Positions 23,827-33,153 are shown, counted from the first letter of the stretch. The stretch is DNA of 64,000 nt from Anaerocolumna cellulosilytica (GCF_014218335.1 NZ_AP023367.1:325001-389000); one strand, 5' to 3'. Notes: generated by a model from the letters alone, not told the origin. Numbers and translations: made by a program.

Positions 23827-24728
23827 AAATAAAGAATATTGTTAAGAACTTTAAAGACATAAGAGTTTTAAATAATATTAATTTAAAGACTTACAGTGGA
23901 GATACCTTATTAATTGTAGGTAAAAATGGTGCAGGAAAAACAACATTGTTAAGACTGCTATTAGGATTATATAAAGCTGATTCTGGAACGATAACAGTAA
24001 ACAATGTGAATGTGTTAGATAAAAAATACAATGAAATCAAAAAAGAGATTGGTTTCCTAAATGATAACATTGGTATATTTAGGGATTTAACAGCATGGGA
24101 TAATATTGAATTTTTTCATAGAATGTATTTTCCAAATGCCAATAAGGAAACCAGAGAATCCGATATTTCAAATGTTTTAAAAAAAGTTGATTTATATCCT
24201 CATAGAAATAGTAAGACTGATTTCTTTTCAAGAGGAATGAAACAAAGATTAGTCATAGCTAGAGCTATTGTAAATAAACCGAAGCTATTAATTCTAGATG
24301 AACCACACCGCGGGTTAGATGTGGAAGGGAAAGAAATGATTAAGGAAGTATTAGGGGATTTCCATAAATCCGGTAGTACAATTATTATAAATTCACATGA
24401 CTTAAATGATGTACAAGAGTCAATTACGCACCTTGCCTTTTTATATAATAGTGAAATCGTCTGTCAAGGCTCCTATAAGGATTTGATAAACAAGTTCAAT
24501 GAAAGCAGGTATAAATTAGTTGTTGATAAACCACAGGTTATCAAAGACCTTCTATCAAAGCAAGCTTTTGTAAAAAGTGTGAGTTCTATGAATAATGAGC
24601 TGATTATTGAACTAAATGGCAATGTAGAACAGCTGAGTAAGTGGTTGTATAGTCAAAGTATTCCTATTCACGAGCTGGTTAAAATGAATGATAATTTAAC
24701 AACACTTTATAAAAAAATAATATCTTAA
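23817..24728 (+). CDS. ABC transporter ATP-binding protein
   Basis: This 303-residue cytoplasmic ATPase has Walker A GKNGAGKTT (about 38-46), signature FSRGMKQRL, Walker B LLILDEPHRGLD (His replaces the usual Thr/Ser after DEP) and the switch His in INSHD. A C-terminal extension of about 90 residues is typical of ABC-2 bacteriocin immunity/export ATPases. ATG 23817 follows GGAGG by 7 nt and overlaps the end of the SPASM remnant. Two membrane proteins follow at 1 and 23 bp, completing an ABC-2 type exporter or self-protection pump. Confidence 0.92.
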   Translation: MEVEIKNIVKNFKDIRVLNNINLKTYSGDTLLIVGKNGAGKTTLLRLLLGLYKADSGTITVNNVNVLDKKYNEIKKEIGFLNDNIGIFRDLTAWDNIEFFHRMYFPNANKETRESDISNVLKKVDLYPHRNSKTDFFSRGMKQRLVIARAIVNKPKLLILDEPHRGLDVEGKEMIKEVLGDFHKSGSTIIINSHDLNDVQESITHLAFLYNSEIVCQGSYKDLINKFNESRYKLVVDKPQVIKDLLSKQAFVKSVSSMNNELIIELNGNVEQLSKWLYSQSIPIHELVKMNDNLTTLYKKIIS

Positions 24729-24729
24729 A

Positions 24730-25359
24730 GTGGAAAGTGTGGTTAAAAATATGGCGGTTTTATGGCGAGAATGTCAAAGAGATATAAAATCTTATAAGAA
24801 ACTTGTAATCTATATTTTAATTCTTGTTTTTTATATATACAATTGTAATTCGGCATTTGAAATTAGTGAAAAAATAACGGATATTATGATAGGGTATTTA
24901 ATGGTAGCATTATATTCCTCTCTAGGCTCATACTCTAATATTGCTGTTATTCTAGCATTGCCTGTTGATATAAAAGCTTACAATTCATATAAGACGATTT
25001 ATTTTTTTATTAAAATAACACTGGTAACAATTATAACGATGATAATTCTTAAACTTAAGTTAGGGAGTCTGATGGTACTTAATTTGATGAACCTTTATTT
25101 TATATTTACTGTAATCTGCACATTACTATGCATTAATTATCTATCTCACTATCTGCTGGCGATATGTAAAAAGAAGCACTCATACATGATATTCTTAGTC
25201 ATTATGGTACTCGTTAGTGGGGTGAGATTATTAATCTTAAATTCATTTCATATTGTGCTAGGATTAAACTTGCTGGTGGCTAGTCTTCTCATTTGTTTGT
25301 TGATTGGAGCTTTATATGAAAGAATTAATACTGAAAAAGTACTTCACAATTGGTTTTAG
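24730..25359 (+). CDS. ABC-2-type membrane subunit, first permease
   Basis: This protein of 209 residues (or 202 if ATG 24751 is used; neither start has a strong ribosome site) has about six hydrophobic segments and basic cytoplasmic loops. It begins one base after the ATPase stop, so translational coupling is likely. It has no named-family signature, but position and topology fit the membrane component of the transporter. Confidence 0.75.
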   Translation: MESVVKNMAVLWRECQRDIKSYKKLVIYILILVFYIYNCNSAFEISEKITDIMIGYLMVALYSSLGSYSNIAVILALPVDIKAYNSYKTIYFFIKITLVTIITMIILKLKLGSLMVLNLMNLYFIFTVICTLLCINYLSHYLLAICKKKHSYMIFLVIMVLVSGVRLLILNSFHIVLGLNLLVASLLICLLIGALYERINTEKVLHNWF

Positions 25360-25382
25360 AAGAATGAATATAGGAGGTTACT

Positions 25383-26060
25383 ATGGGTGCTTTGTGTTGG
25401 AAAAAAGGGAAAGAAATATTGACAAACAAAATTAAGTTGGTTGTTTCTTTATTTTTACCCGTGCTCGTATTCGGATGGATTGTTTATAATAAGAATACAA
25501 TGGAGAATATATTTTTCATATTTCCTTTGGTTTCTATATTATTATTTTGGCTGGTTATGTTTTCTATTGAAGACTATATTTATACAGAAGCCATACTAGG
25601 TACTAATGTTACGTTAAAGGATGTATGGGTTTCTAATTTGTTTTTAACAACATTTGTTGGATTTTTTTATTCATTGGTATTGAGTATTATTTATTTAGTA
25701 TTTACAAATCAGATGCATGTAATTTTTGAAATCGGTTTCTTGGTTAATATGATGTCTGGTTTAATCATAGGAGGTGGGTTAGTGGCTTTTTCAACCTTCT
25801 ATATTTCTAATTACAGCAAACTAAGGCAAACAATATCGTCCATTGGTTCCATTGGAAGCCTGGCTTTACTGGTGGTACTATTGCTGACAGACCAAAAAAT
25901 GATTATATTGGAAAATAAAAGTCTGCTTGTTATGATATTAGCAGTGACAGGTTTACTTTCTTTCGTTGTAGTTGACAAGTATAGCAGTCCAGAAGCTTTT
26001 TTATGCAATATAAAAAAACTGGGGCAGGTATATGAAGATAAACAAACAACGGATGAATAG
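25383..26060 (+). CDS. ABC-2-type membrane subunit, second permease
   Basis: This 225-residue protein has about six transmembrane segments (near 15-33, 40-60, 82-105, 115-140, 150-170, 178-196). ATG 25383 follows AGGAGG by 5-6 nt. It probably pairs with the preceding permease and the ATPase. Export of the Cys-rich peptide or self-protection are both possible; the precursor already has a Sec signal, which favours protection or export of a processed product. Confidence 0.77.
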   Translation: MGALCWKKGKEILTNKIKLVVSLFLPVLVFGWIVYNKNTMENIFFIFPLVSILLFWLVMFSIEDYIYTEAILGTNVTLKDVWVSNLFLTTFVGFFYSLVLSIIYLVFTNQMHVIFEIGFLVNMMSGLIIGGGLVAFSTFYISNYSKLRQTISSIGSIGSLALLVVLLLTDQKMIILENKSLLVMILAVTGLLSFVVVDKYSSPEAFLCNIKKLGQVYEDKQTTDE

Positions 26061-26069
26061 GGGAAGCTT

Positions 26070-26921
26070 ATGATTCTACCAAGAACAATTGTTATGCAAC
26101 TCATAAATAAGTATGAAGATTTAGATATAAGTTTAATTATAGATGATTCATATAGGAGTAAAAAAAGGGCATTGTTAAATAAAAAGATAATAAGGAAAGT
26201 GGATTTTTACAAGTTCATTGAAGAAACCAAAACCAGTACATATACTAATTTTATTATACTGCCGTACTTAACTTTGAACTCCCTAATTTCGATACCTTCT
26301 AAAAGATATAGTATAAGTTTTTATAATGATATAAAGTTCAAAAAAATTCTTTATATGAAATTTACTGCATTTACAATGGATAACTATATTTCAGTAGAAG
26401 AGGTTATTAGTAAAACTGTATGTGATGAAATTATATTTGACTTAAGGGATAATGGCGGGGGGATATTAAATGCTTGCTTAAAAATGCTTGATTTATTTTT
26501 ACCAGAAAAAGAATATTTGAAGCTAATTACTAAAACAGGTACTCAGGTTATAACAAGTAGTAGTCCTTACCGAATGTTTTCAAAAATATACATATTTTTA
26601 AATGAAAACACTGCTAGTTGCAGTGAAATATTTAGTTTAGCTCTAAGAAAATATTTAGATAATGTTTTCTTAATTGGAGAAAAGACCACATCTAAAGATT
26701 GTACACAGCATTCAATAAAAAATAAACTTTATGGTTACATATTCACAATTGAAGATAGTAAATGGCTGGTTGGAAATGAGAGTGCAGAGAGTTTGTCAAA
26801 TTATATGAAAATTGACAGCGGTAAAAGAAGCTACTTAAATGAAAGCGACTATTTGAAGCAAGTGTTATTGATAAGGAATAATGGTTATGAAAATACACTG
26901 GATAGTAGCTTAATGTGTTGA
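26070..26921 (+). CDS. S41-family (C-terminal-processing-like) protease domain protein
   Basis: This 283-residue protein starts at ATG 26070 behind AGGGG, 9 bp after the second permease. The C-terminal half shows S41 hallmarks: FDLRDNGGG, then a nucleophile region TASCSEIFSLAL (Ser in an S-C-S-E context) and Lys in GEKTTSK, the Ser/Lys dyad of tail-specific proteases. No signal peptide and no PDZ domain are evident, so it may act inside the cell, or its N-terminal 100 residues may dock a substrate. In this operon the natural hypothesis is cleavage of the precursor between its N-terminal part and the Cys-rich tail, but localisation must fit. Confidence 0.72.
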   Translation: MILPRTIVMQLINKYEDLDISLIIDDSYRSKKRALLNKKIIRKVDFYKFIEETKTSTYTNFIILPYLTLNSLISIPSKRYSISFYNDIKFKKILYMKFTAFTMDNYISVEEVISKTVCDEIIFDLRDNGGGILNACLKMLDLFLPEKEYLKLITKTGTQVITSSSPYRMFSKIYIFLNENTASCSEIFSLALRKYLDNVFLIGEKTTSKDCTQHSIKNKLYGYIFTIEDSKWLVGNESAESLSNYMKIDSGKRSYLNESDYLKQVLLIRNNGYENTLDSSLMC

Positions 26922-26982
26922 TTTTACAGATAAAAATAAGAACCCCCAAAAGTATTCTTTAGAAGACCAGGAGCATTTAATT

Positions 26983-27783
26983 ATGTCAAAGAAGAAAATA
27001 ATTATTGCAAGTAGTTCTGTTATTTTAGGCATAACATTAATTGGAATTTATTATTGGTTCTTTTCTGTGCCTTGGATATCTAATAATAAATTTATCCAGT
27101 TTCAAGGATATGTAGCTAATGATATAAATACTACATACCCCTTAAGCCTACCTTTTATAGCAAATAGGATAGTTAAAAATGAAATAAACATTGAGGATAT
27201 TGTTGATGTAAAGTTAAAAGATTCAAAACTGTTAAAAGTAAAGGAGTTCCATTTATCATATGGTGAAAAAAGAAAAAATTATCAATTTAAGACGTTAACA
27301 TTAACCATTGGATTCGATAAATGTGGTATTGAAGATATAACAAACATTGAAATTATTTTAAAAAATGGAGAGGTTATAAATTATCCTATAGGAAGTCTGA
27401 AATTCGAAATTATTGACACCAAAAACGAAGAAGAATCTTATTTGAAATTAAATTCGCATATTGCAATGAATCAGAATATTTCTTTTTATGAATTGGATAT
27501 AGTAAACCAGTCAACTGATTTAATCAATATAACTGATATCAAAGTAGATATACCTGAGCTTAAGATTGAAAATATGTCATATTGGATAGAGCCCAAAGAC
27601 AGTTTTCTTAAAAGGTACAAGATTGATAAAGTAAATAAAGAAAGTAGCGATTTCTTTATAATAAAGCCGTTAATTAAATACAGGATAGATAATAAACAAA
27701 AAATATTTCTGCCGGAAGGGACTACATATGGAACTATGTCAATTGATGAAAAAATGGTATTAGAAATACTAAAAAAGAAATGA
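26983..27783 (+). CDS. Membrane-anchored extracytoplasmic protein of the bacteriocin-like operon
   Basis: This 266-residue protein has a single N-terminal hydrophobic helix (about 5-27, KKKIIIASSS...YYWFF) without a lipobox, followed by a soluble beta-rich domain predicted outside the cell. No conserved motif was recognised. It is the last plus-strand gene of the cluster, 61 bp behind the protease. It may be an immunity factor or a surface chaperone of the system; this is inference from position only. Confidence 0.6.
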   Translation: MSKKKIIIASSSVILGITLIGIYYWFFSVPWISNNKFIQFQGYVANDINTTYPLSLPFIANRIVKNEINIEDIVDVKLKDSKLLKVKEFHLSYGEKRKNYQFKTLTLTIGFDKCGIEDITNIEIILKNGEVINYPIGSLKFEIIDTKNEEESYLKLNSHIAMNQNISFYELDIVNQSTDLINITDIKVDIPELKIENMSYWIEPKDSFLKRYKIDKVNKESSDFFIIKPLIKYRIDNKQKIFLPEGTTYGTMSIDEKMVLEILKKK

Positions 27784-27839
27784 GTATATTTTTGCAACAG
27801 CAAGCTAGATAATAATTAAGCGGCCCCTTAATTATTATA

Positions 27840-27874
27840 AACCGCTTAGGTTAATTCTCACAACTTAAGCGGTT
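27840..27874 (-). terminator. CCGCTTA/TAAGCGG hairpin downstream of XRE remnant
   Basis: AACCGCTTA pairs with TAAGCGGTT. On the minus strand it is followed by TATAATAATTAAG. It is the same hairpin type that ends the intact XRE paralogs (30872, 32018, 33154, 34333). Confidence 0.55.
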
Positions 27875-27875
27875 G

Positions 27876-27938
27876 TCATGAAAAATACCTGATTCTCAAA
27901 TCATGCAGGAAAGCTCCCAAGTATTCGTAATTCAACAT
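27876..27938 (-). pseudogene. Internally deleted eighth XRE regulator, first 17 codons only
   Basis: From ATG 27938 the minus strand reads MLNYEYLGAFLHDLRIR, closely matching the paralogs' N-terminus MNYEHFGAFLQDLRIR, then YFS and a stop at 27876. The sequence passes straight into a paralog-type terminator hairpin, so about 900 bp between start and terminator seem to have been lost. It lies just downstream of paralog 3. Confidence 0.75.
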
Positions 27939-27981
27939 ATAAGCTACTCACTTTATAAGTAGCAGGTTCATAAGTCACTAG

Positions 27982-28923
27982 TTAATAATTCAAAAGTTCA
28001 GGATATTCAGTTCTAACTGATTCTTCTAGTTCAGCAATTTTATCGTCTGCATTAGTTATTTTATAAAGATAGATAGTGCGGTTATAATATTCTTTGGCAT
28101 CTACAAAATTTTTCCCATAGTAAAGTATCCTAAGTTTCATAAAGATAAGATTAGTCAGAAATTTTAAGTGGTGTTCCTTTAAAGAGAATTCAATACCTTT
28201 TTCAACATAATATAATGCTTCGTTCCAATCTCCGTGTTCAAGTAAATGTCCACCTAGATTATTTAGAACCACCTGATAAATGTTTTTAGAAAATTGAGAG
28301 GCATGTATAAAGGGATAAGGTGAATTAATGAAGTAAAACTCCAGTACAGCATGAAGTTCAGTTAATACTTTCATTCCGTTCGAATACTGTTTTAATGCAA
28401 AATAATTCTGACTTATGCAGTTAAGAAAGGTTAAACCTACATTCGAATACATGGTTTTAGCAATATGGTTCAAGTTAAAATCAGGATTTTCAATTCTAAT
28501 ACCTTTCATACAATATTCTAAAGAAGTTGAGTAATTCTTATCCAACAATGCATAGCAAAGTGCCTTGCTATAGTAGATATGCTGTAAGTTGTCTCCGTTC
28601 TTAAATTCATCGAGTATCTCTAATTCCTCAATCAGGGTCTTTAACAAAGGGATATCTCCTTTTTCTAAGACTGCGTTAATGGATTTAATACCTTCAATGC
28701 CCGTTATAGTATCACGGCGAAAATAGATGGTATAGTATTCATGTAAATCCATATTGAACTTAATGGACAATTGTGTAATTAAGTACAGCGAAGGTTCAGA
28801 TAGTCCCTTTTCTATTCTATAAATTTGCTTGGAAGTACAAATATTATCAGCAAGTTTTTCTCTTGATAAATTATGTCGGATTCTCAAATCTTGAAGGAAA
28901 GCTCCAAAGTGTTCGTAATTCAT
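27982..28923 (-). CDS. XRE-TPR regulator, RRNPP-like paralog 3, operator side replaced by IS
   Basis: This 313-residue protein has an HTH at about 8-60 and TPR-like helices after it. Start ATG 28923 follows GGAGGG. The promoter region matches the other paralogs up to TTGTAA at 28997-28992, but the palindrome expected next to it is missing and the IS terminus begins exactly there. If the family activates through that palindrome, this gene may be poorly expressed now. The coding frame is intact. Confidence 0.85.
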   Translation of the reverse strand: MNYEHFGAFLQDLRIRHNLSREKLADNICTSKQIYRIEKGLSEPSLYLITQLSIKFNMDLHEYYTIYFRRDTITGIEGIKSINAVLEKGDIPLLKTLIEELEILDEFKNGDNLQHIYYSKALCYALLDKNYSTSLEYCMKGIRIENPDFNLNHIAKTMYSNVGLTFLNCISQNYFALKQYSNGMKVLTELHAVLEFYFINSPYPFIHASQFSKNIYQVVLNNLGGHLLEHGDWNEALYYVEKGIEFSLKEHHLKFLTNLIFMKLRILYYGKNFVDAKEYYNRTIYLYKITNADDKIAELEESVRTEYPELLNY

Positions 28924-28997
28924 TATATACCCTCCTGACGATTTCTTTGGAAATAATATACTATATATTATTTTAAGCTAATTCAAGAAAATTACAA

Positions 28998-30816
28998 GGG
29001 GCTGTAAAAAAACTCCCCTAAAAGAAAAATCGCTGAGGTCATGAGACTTCAGCGATTTTTTGGTATAATTAATTATGCAAATAAATAAAAACACCAATGA
29101 TAATTATACAGTACGTCAGCTGAAATTACCATTGGAAATCGAAAAATTAATTAATATATCTGATCCAGTATACACGTTCTGTGAGGTGATGGATCACATC
29201 GACCTATCAAAATATTTTGTAGAGAAAGGCTACAGAACAGGTCGTCCAAGATGTGATGAACAGAAACTCCTTAAAGTGATACTCTTTGCCTTCATGGAGC
29301 ACGGAATTAGTTCTCTGCGTGAAATAGAAAAACTCTGTAGGAATGATATACGATACCTGTATCTTCTTGATGAGATGAAGGCTCCTTCTTTTGCGACCTT
29401 TGGCAATCTTATACGCAATGAACTAACAGATTCCATAGAACAGATTTTTATTGACTTAAACAGTTACATTTTTGAAAAGGAGCATGTGGACCTGGAGCAT
29501 ACTTACATAGATGGAACAAAAATGGAAGCGAATGCCAACCGATATACCTGGGTATGGAAAAAGTCTTGTACAAAAAACCGAGGAAAGGTTTATGAAAAGA
29601 TATCCACGCTAATTGATGCAATGAACCAGGAAGTATTAGGATATTTCGGTGTAAAACTTGATAAGAGAGATGAGTATGCTGTCGAATATGTATCTGAACT
29701 CTTGGAAATGTACAAGAATGCAACAAATCTGGTGGAATCCACGTTTGTATCTGGTTGTGGTCATAGAAAAAGCCTTCCGCAAAAACAATATCAGGAATTA
29801 GAGGGGTATCTAGAACGATTAAAGACATATGCACATCATATAGAAGTTTGTGGCGATGAAAGAAACAGTTATTCCAAAACCGATCACGATGCCACTTTTA
29901 TGCGCATAAAACGGGATTATATGGGGAATGATCAGCTTCTCCCAGCGTACAATCTACAGACCGCTGTCTGTGATGAATATATAGCGGTAGTTGATGTAAA
30001 ACCATATGCATCAGATATGGAATGCTTTGTTCCTTTGATGGAAAAATTCAATGAAATCTATGGTCATTATCCAAAGTATCCAGTTGCAGATGCAGGCTAT
30101 GGTTCCTATAATAACTATCTTTACTGTGAAGAGCATGGGATGGAAAAATATATGAAATTTACCATGTTCAAAAAAGAAACATCCGATAAGAAGTATCATG
30201 AAAATCCATATCGCGCAGTCAACTTTAAAAGAGACGAGAATGGAAATTTAATATGCCCAAATGGAAAGACTTTTCACTTTAAAAGCAAACAACATGTCTA
30301 TAAAAACAAATACAGCAGAACCGAAGAAATCTATGAATGCAAATCATGTGAAGGCTGCCAGTTTAAAAACGATTGTTGTCCTAAGGCAAGCAAAAATAGA
30401 ACTATTCGAATGAATCAGGAATTAACATCAATACATCAAGAGGTAATGACAAATCTTGAATCAATACATGGCGCACTGTTGAGAATGAATCGTAGTATTC
30501 AAGCGGAAGGAACCTTTGGTATTTTAAAATGGAATAAATCCTACAAAAGATTATTTCGAAGAGGTGAGAAAAACGCAATTCTTGAACTCACACTGATTTC
30601 TTGTGGTTTTAATCTTTATAAATATCATAATAAAAAACAGAGAAACAAGTTGGCTGCTTAAAATCCAAGAACTATACTCACAGCTTTATTAAGTGCACGC
30701 TTTTTTATGGAAAAATCAATCATAATCATAAAAAATAAATAAAAAAAAGAAGAATCACCAGAACCGGCATCTGTCGGAACTGGCGATTCTTAATTAAGGA
30801 CTTTTTTTACAGCCCC
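28998..30816 (+). mobile_element. IS1182-family insertion sequence
   Basis: The terminal inverted repeats are GGGGCTGTAAAAAAA at the left and its complement TTTTTTTACAGCCCC at the right, enclosing one transposase gene. A hairpin with a T-run on the plus strand (29026-29060) stops read-in from the left. A second hairpin (about 30751-30791), reading on the minus strand into a long T-rich run, stops read-in from the right. No clear target-site duplication is visible (ttacaa on the left, attaat on the right), and the regulator palindrome expected at the left flank is absent on both sides. Confidence 0.85.
29075..30661 (+). CDS. IS1182-family transposase
   Basis: This intact 528-residue protein has an N-terminal DUF772-type domain (RTGRPRCDEQKLL, then HGISSLREIEKLC), a DDE catalytic region with Asp in YIDGTKMEANAN and in PVADAGYGSYNN, and a Cys-rich segment CESC-like (CKSCEGCQFKNDCC) before the C-terminal helix with the final Glu in QAEGTFGILK. 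Length and order are typical of IS1182. The start has almost no ribosome site and lies shortly after a terminator hairpin, which keeps expression low. It looks functional. Confidence 0.92.
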   Translation: MQINKNTNDNYTVRQLKLPLEIEKLINISDPVYTFCEVMDHIDLSKYFVEKGYRTGRPRCDEQKLLKVILFAFMEHGISSLREIEKLCRNDIRYLYLLDEMKAPSFATFGNLIRNELTDSIEQIFIDLNSYIFEKEHVDLEHTYIDGTKMEANANRYTWVWKKSCTKNRGKVYEKISTLIDAMNQEVLGYFGVKLDKRDEYAVEYVSELLEMYKNATNLVESTFVSGCGHRKSLPQKQYQELEGYLERLKTYAHHIEVCGDERNSYSKTDHDATFMRIKRDYMGNDQLLPAYNLQTAVCDEYIAVVDVKPYASDMECFVPLMEKFNEIYGHYPKYPVADAGYGSYNNYLYCEEHGMEKYMKFTMFKKETSDKKYHENPYRAVNFKRDENGNLICPNGKTFHFKSKQHVYKNKYSRTEEIYECKSCEGCQFKNDCCPKASKNRTIRMNQELTSIHQEVMTNLESIHGALLRMNRSIQAEGTFGILKWNKSYKRLFRRGEKNAILELTLISCGFNLYKYHNKKQRNKLAA

Positions 30817-30871
30817 ATTAATGATTGGATAGAATGCTTTGAATTTTTTGTAAGTCTTTCAAATAAATAAA

Positions 30872-30907
30872 AACCGTTTAGGCTAATAAATCAATACCTA
30901 AACGGTT
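30872..30907 (-). terminator. Terminator of XRE paralog 4
   Basis: AACCGTTTAGG and CCTAAACGGTT form an 11-bp stem. On the minus strand TTTATTTATTTG follows. Confidence 0.75.
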
Positions 30908-30922
30908 ATGTAAATATGAATA

Positions 30923-31864
30923 TTAATAGTTAAAAATTTCAGGAAAATCAATTCTTACAGATTCTTCTAGTTCAATCAATTTTTTATCTTTATTTGTTAT
31001 TCTATAGAGATAAGAAGCACGTTCATAATAATCTTTGGATTCAATATAGTTTTGTTCATTATATAGTATTTTGCACTTCATAATAAACAAATCAGGAAGA
31101 AAACGTATGTTATATTCCTTTATGGAATATTGAATTCCTTTTTCTACATAACTTAATGCCTTAATATTTTCACCGTTATTTAGTAGGTGGGAGCTTATAT
31201 TACATAGTACTGCCTGGTAAATTTTCTTTGAAAAATCTGATACTTGAAACATAGGGTAAGGAGAATTAATTATATGTGTTTCTAACACAGTAAGTAATTC
31301 AAAAAGCACTTTAGCACCATTTGAAGGTTCATCTAAGGCAAAATAATTTTGACTGATACAATTTAATAAAGCTATACCTACATTCGAATACATATTTTTT
31401 GATATATTGTCTAAATTAAACTTTGGGAATTCAAGCTTTATGCCTTTTATACAATAATCTAAAGAAGCATTATAATTACTATCTAATAACGCAGAACAAA
31501 GAGCTTTACCATAATAAATGTATTGTAGATTTCTACCTTTCTTAAAATCATCAACCTTTTCATATTTTTCCATTAATGTTTTTAGAGACAATAAATCTCC
31601 ACTTTCTATAGCAGAGTTAATATATTTAACACCCTCTAAACCAATTAAGGTTTTATTAGTGAAATGCATCTTATAATATTCATGTAAATCCATGTTGAAC
31701 TTAATGGATAATTGAGTTATGAGATAGAGTGAGGGTTCTGACACCCCTTTTTCTATTCTATAAATCTGCTTAGTCGTACAAATATTTTCAGCAAGTTGTT
31801 CCCTTGAAAAATTATGTTGTATTCTCAAATCATGTAGAAAAGCTCCAAAATGTTCGTAGTTCAT
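30923..31864 (-). CDS. XRE-TPR regulator, RRNPP-like paralog 4
   Basis: This 313-residue protein has the same HTH-TPR layout as its neighbours. ATG 31864 follows a GGGGGG site by about 8-9 nt. Upstream it has the full module: weak promoter TTGCAA/TAAAAT, and palindrome TGGACATGGATGTCCA (31947-31962) one base before the -35. A dedicated terminator lies downstream at 30872-30907. Gene, promoter, operator and terminator thus form a unit repeated head to tail. Confidence 0.87.
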   Translation of the reverse strand: MNYEHFGAFLHDLRIQHNFSREQLAENICTTKQIYRIEKGVSEPSLYLITQLSIKFNMDLHEYYKMHFTNKTLIGLEGVKYINSAIESGDLLSLKTLMEKYEKVDDFKKGRNLQYIYYGKALCSALLDSNYNASLDYCIKGIKLEFPKFNLDNISKNMYSNVGIALLNCISQNYFALDEPSNGAKVLFELLTVLETHIINSPYPMFQVSDFSKKIYQAVLCNISSHLLNNGENIKALSYVEKGIQYSIKEYNIRFLPDLFIMKCKILYNEQNYIESKDYYERASYLYRITNKDKKLIELEESVRIDFPEIFNY

Positions 31865-31946
31865 CTTAAGTTACCCCCCTCTAATGATATATTTTTGGAA
31901 ATAATATACTGTATAATATTTTAAACGAATTTAAAAGATTTGCAAG

Positions 31947-31962
31947 TGGACATGGATGTCCA
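31947..31962. promoter_or_regulatory. Activator palindrome upstream of XRE paralog 4
   Basis: TGGACATGGATGTCCA; one base separates it from TTGCAA on the minus strand. Confidence 0.65.
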
Positions 31963-32017
31963 TATACCTTAGAAATAAGTAATTAGTACATATAAAAGCA
32001 TTATAAAATATATAAAA

Positions 32018-32042
32018 CCGCTTAGAATAAAAATCTAAGCGG
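32018..32042 (-). terminator. Terminator of XRE paralog 5
   Basis: CCGCTTAGA/TCTAAGCGG stem; TTTTATATATTTT follows on the minus strand. Confidence 0.75.
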
Positions 32043-32063
32043 CAGGTTCGTAAATTTATTTAG

Positions 32064-33005
32064 TTAATCAGTAAAAATTTCTGGATATTCTATTCTAGCT
32101 GATTGTTCCAATTCAGTTAATTTATCGTCTTTGTTTGTTATTTTATAAAGATAGATGGTACGGTTATAATACTCTTTAGCTTCCTCATAATTTTGTTCAT
32201 GATATAGAATCTTGAACTTCATGTATATAAGGTTAGCAAGGTGACGTAAATTGTATTCTTTTAGTGAGAATGTGATACCTTTTTCAATGTAATTTAAAGC
32301 TTCTTTTATTTCTCCATTATCAAACATCTCATATGCTATGTTGTTTAATACTAATTGATACATCTTCTTTGAAAATTGAGAAGCTCTTAGAAAAGGGTAA
32401 GGCGAATTAATTGCAAACTTTTCTAAAATAATAATAAGTGCTCGAAACACATTTTTACCACTGTCATATTGATTTAAAGCAAAACAATTTTGTCCTATAC
32501 AATTCATTAATGTTATGGCAACATTTGAATACATATTTTTGGAAATGTTAGCTATATCAAAATTCGGACACTCAATTTGAATACCACTAAAGCAAAACTC
32601 TAAGGAAGTTTCATAATTTCTGTCTAACAATGCAGAACAAAGTGCTTTACCGTAGTATATATGTTGTAGATTTTCACCTTTTTTAAAATCCTCAAGTTTC
32701 TCATATTTTTCAACCAGAGATTTTAAGAGTGGTATATTGAAAGTTTCTATTGCAGAATTAATTGCATTAATTCCTTCTAAGCCAGCTATAGTATTGTTAG
32801 TAAAATACATCTTGAAATATTCATGTAAATCCATATTGAATTTAATGGACAATTGTGTTATTAAATACAGCGAAGGTTCTGATAGTCCCTTTTCTATTCT
32901 GTATATTTGCTTAGAAGTGCAAATGTTCTCAGCGAGTTTTTCTCTCGATAAATTATGTTGAATTCTCAAATCTTGAAGAAAAGCTCCAAAGTGTTCGTAA
33001 TTCAT
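32064..33005 (-). CDS. XRE-TPR regulator, RRNPP-like paralog 5
   Basis: This 313-residue protein has an HTH (about 8-60, nearly identical to paralogs 3, 4 and 6) and a TPR-like C-terminal region. ATG 33005 is 7 nt after GGGGGGG. The palindrome at 33083-33098 abuts TTGTAA of its promoter, and a terminator lies at 32018-32042. The near identity of the first 60 residues among paralogs 3-6 contrasts with more variable TPR regions, consistent with duplication followed by ligand divergence. Confidence 0.87.
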   Translation of the reverse strand: MNYEHFGAFLQDLRIQHNLSREKLAENICTSKQIYRIEKGLSEPSLYLITQLSIKFNMDLHEYFKMYFTNNTIAGLEGINAINSAIETFNIPLLKSLVEKYEKLEDFKKGENLQHIYYGKALCSALLDRNYETSLEFCFSGIQIECPNFDIANISKNMYSNVAITLMNCIGQNCFALNQYDSGKNVFRALIIILEKFAINSPYPFLRASQFSKKMYQLVLNNIAYEMFDNGEIKEALNYIEKGITFSLKEYNLRHLANLIYMKFKILYHEQNYEEAKEYYNRTIYLYKITNKDDKLTELEQSARIEYPEIFTD

Positions 33006-33082
33006 TATATATCCCCCCCTAACGATTTCTTTGGAAATAATATACTATGTATTATTTTAAACTAATTTAAGAAATTTACAAG

Positions 33083-33098
33083 TGGACATGGATGTCCA
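33083..33098. promoter_or_regulatory. Activator palindrome upstream of XRE paralog 5
   Basis: TGGACATGGATGTCCA. On the minus side TTGTAA follows after one base. On the plus side TTTACT, 17 bp, TAATAT also resembles a promoter, but no gene lies that way before the terminator at 33154. Confidence 0.65.
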
Positions 33099-33153
33099 TT
33101 TACTTAGCTGGATTAGTGGAGTAATATAAGGACAGAAAGATTGAATAAAATTA

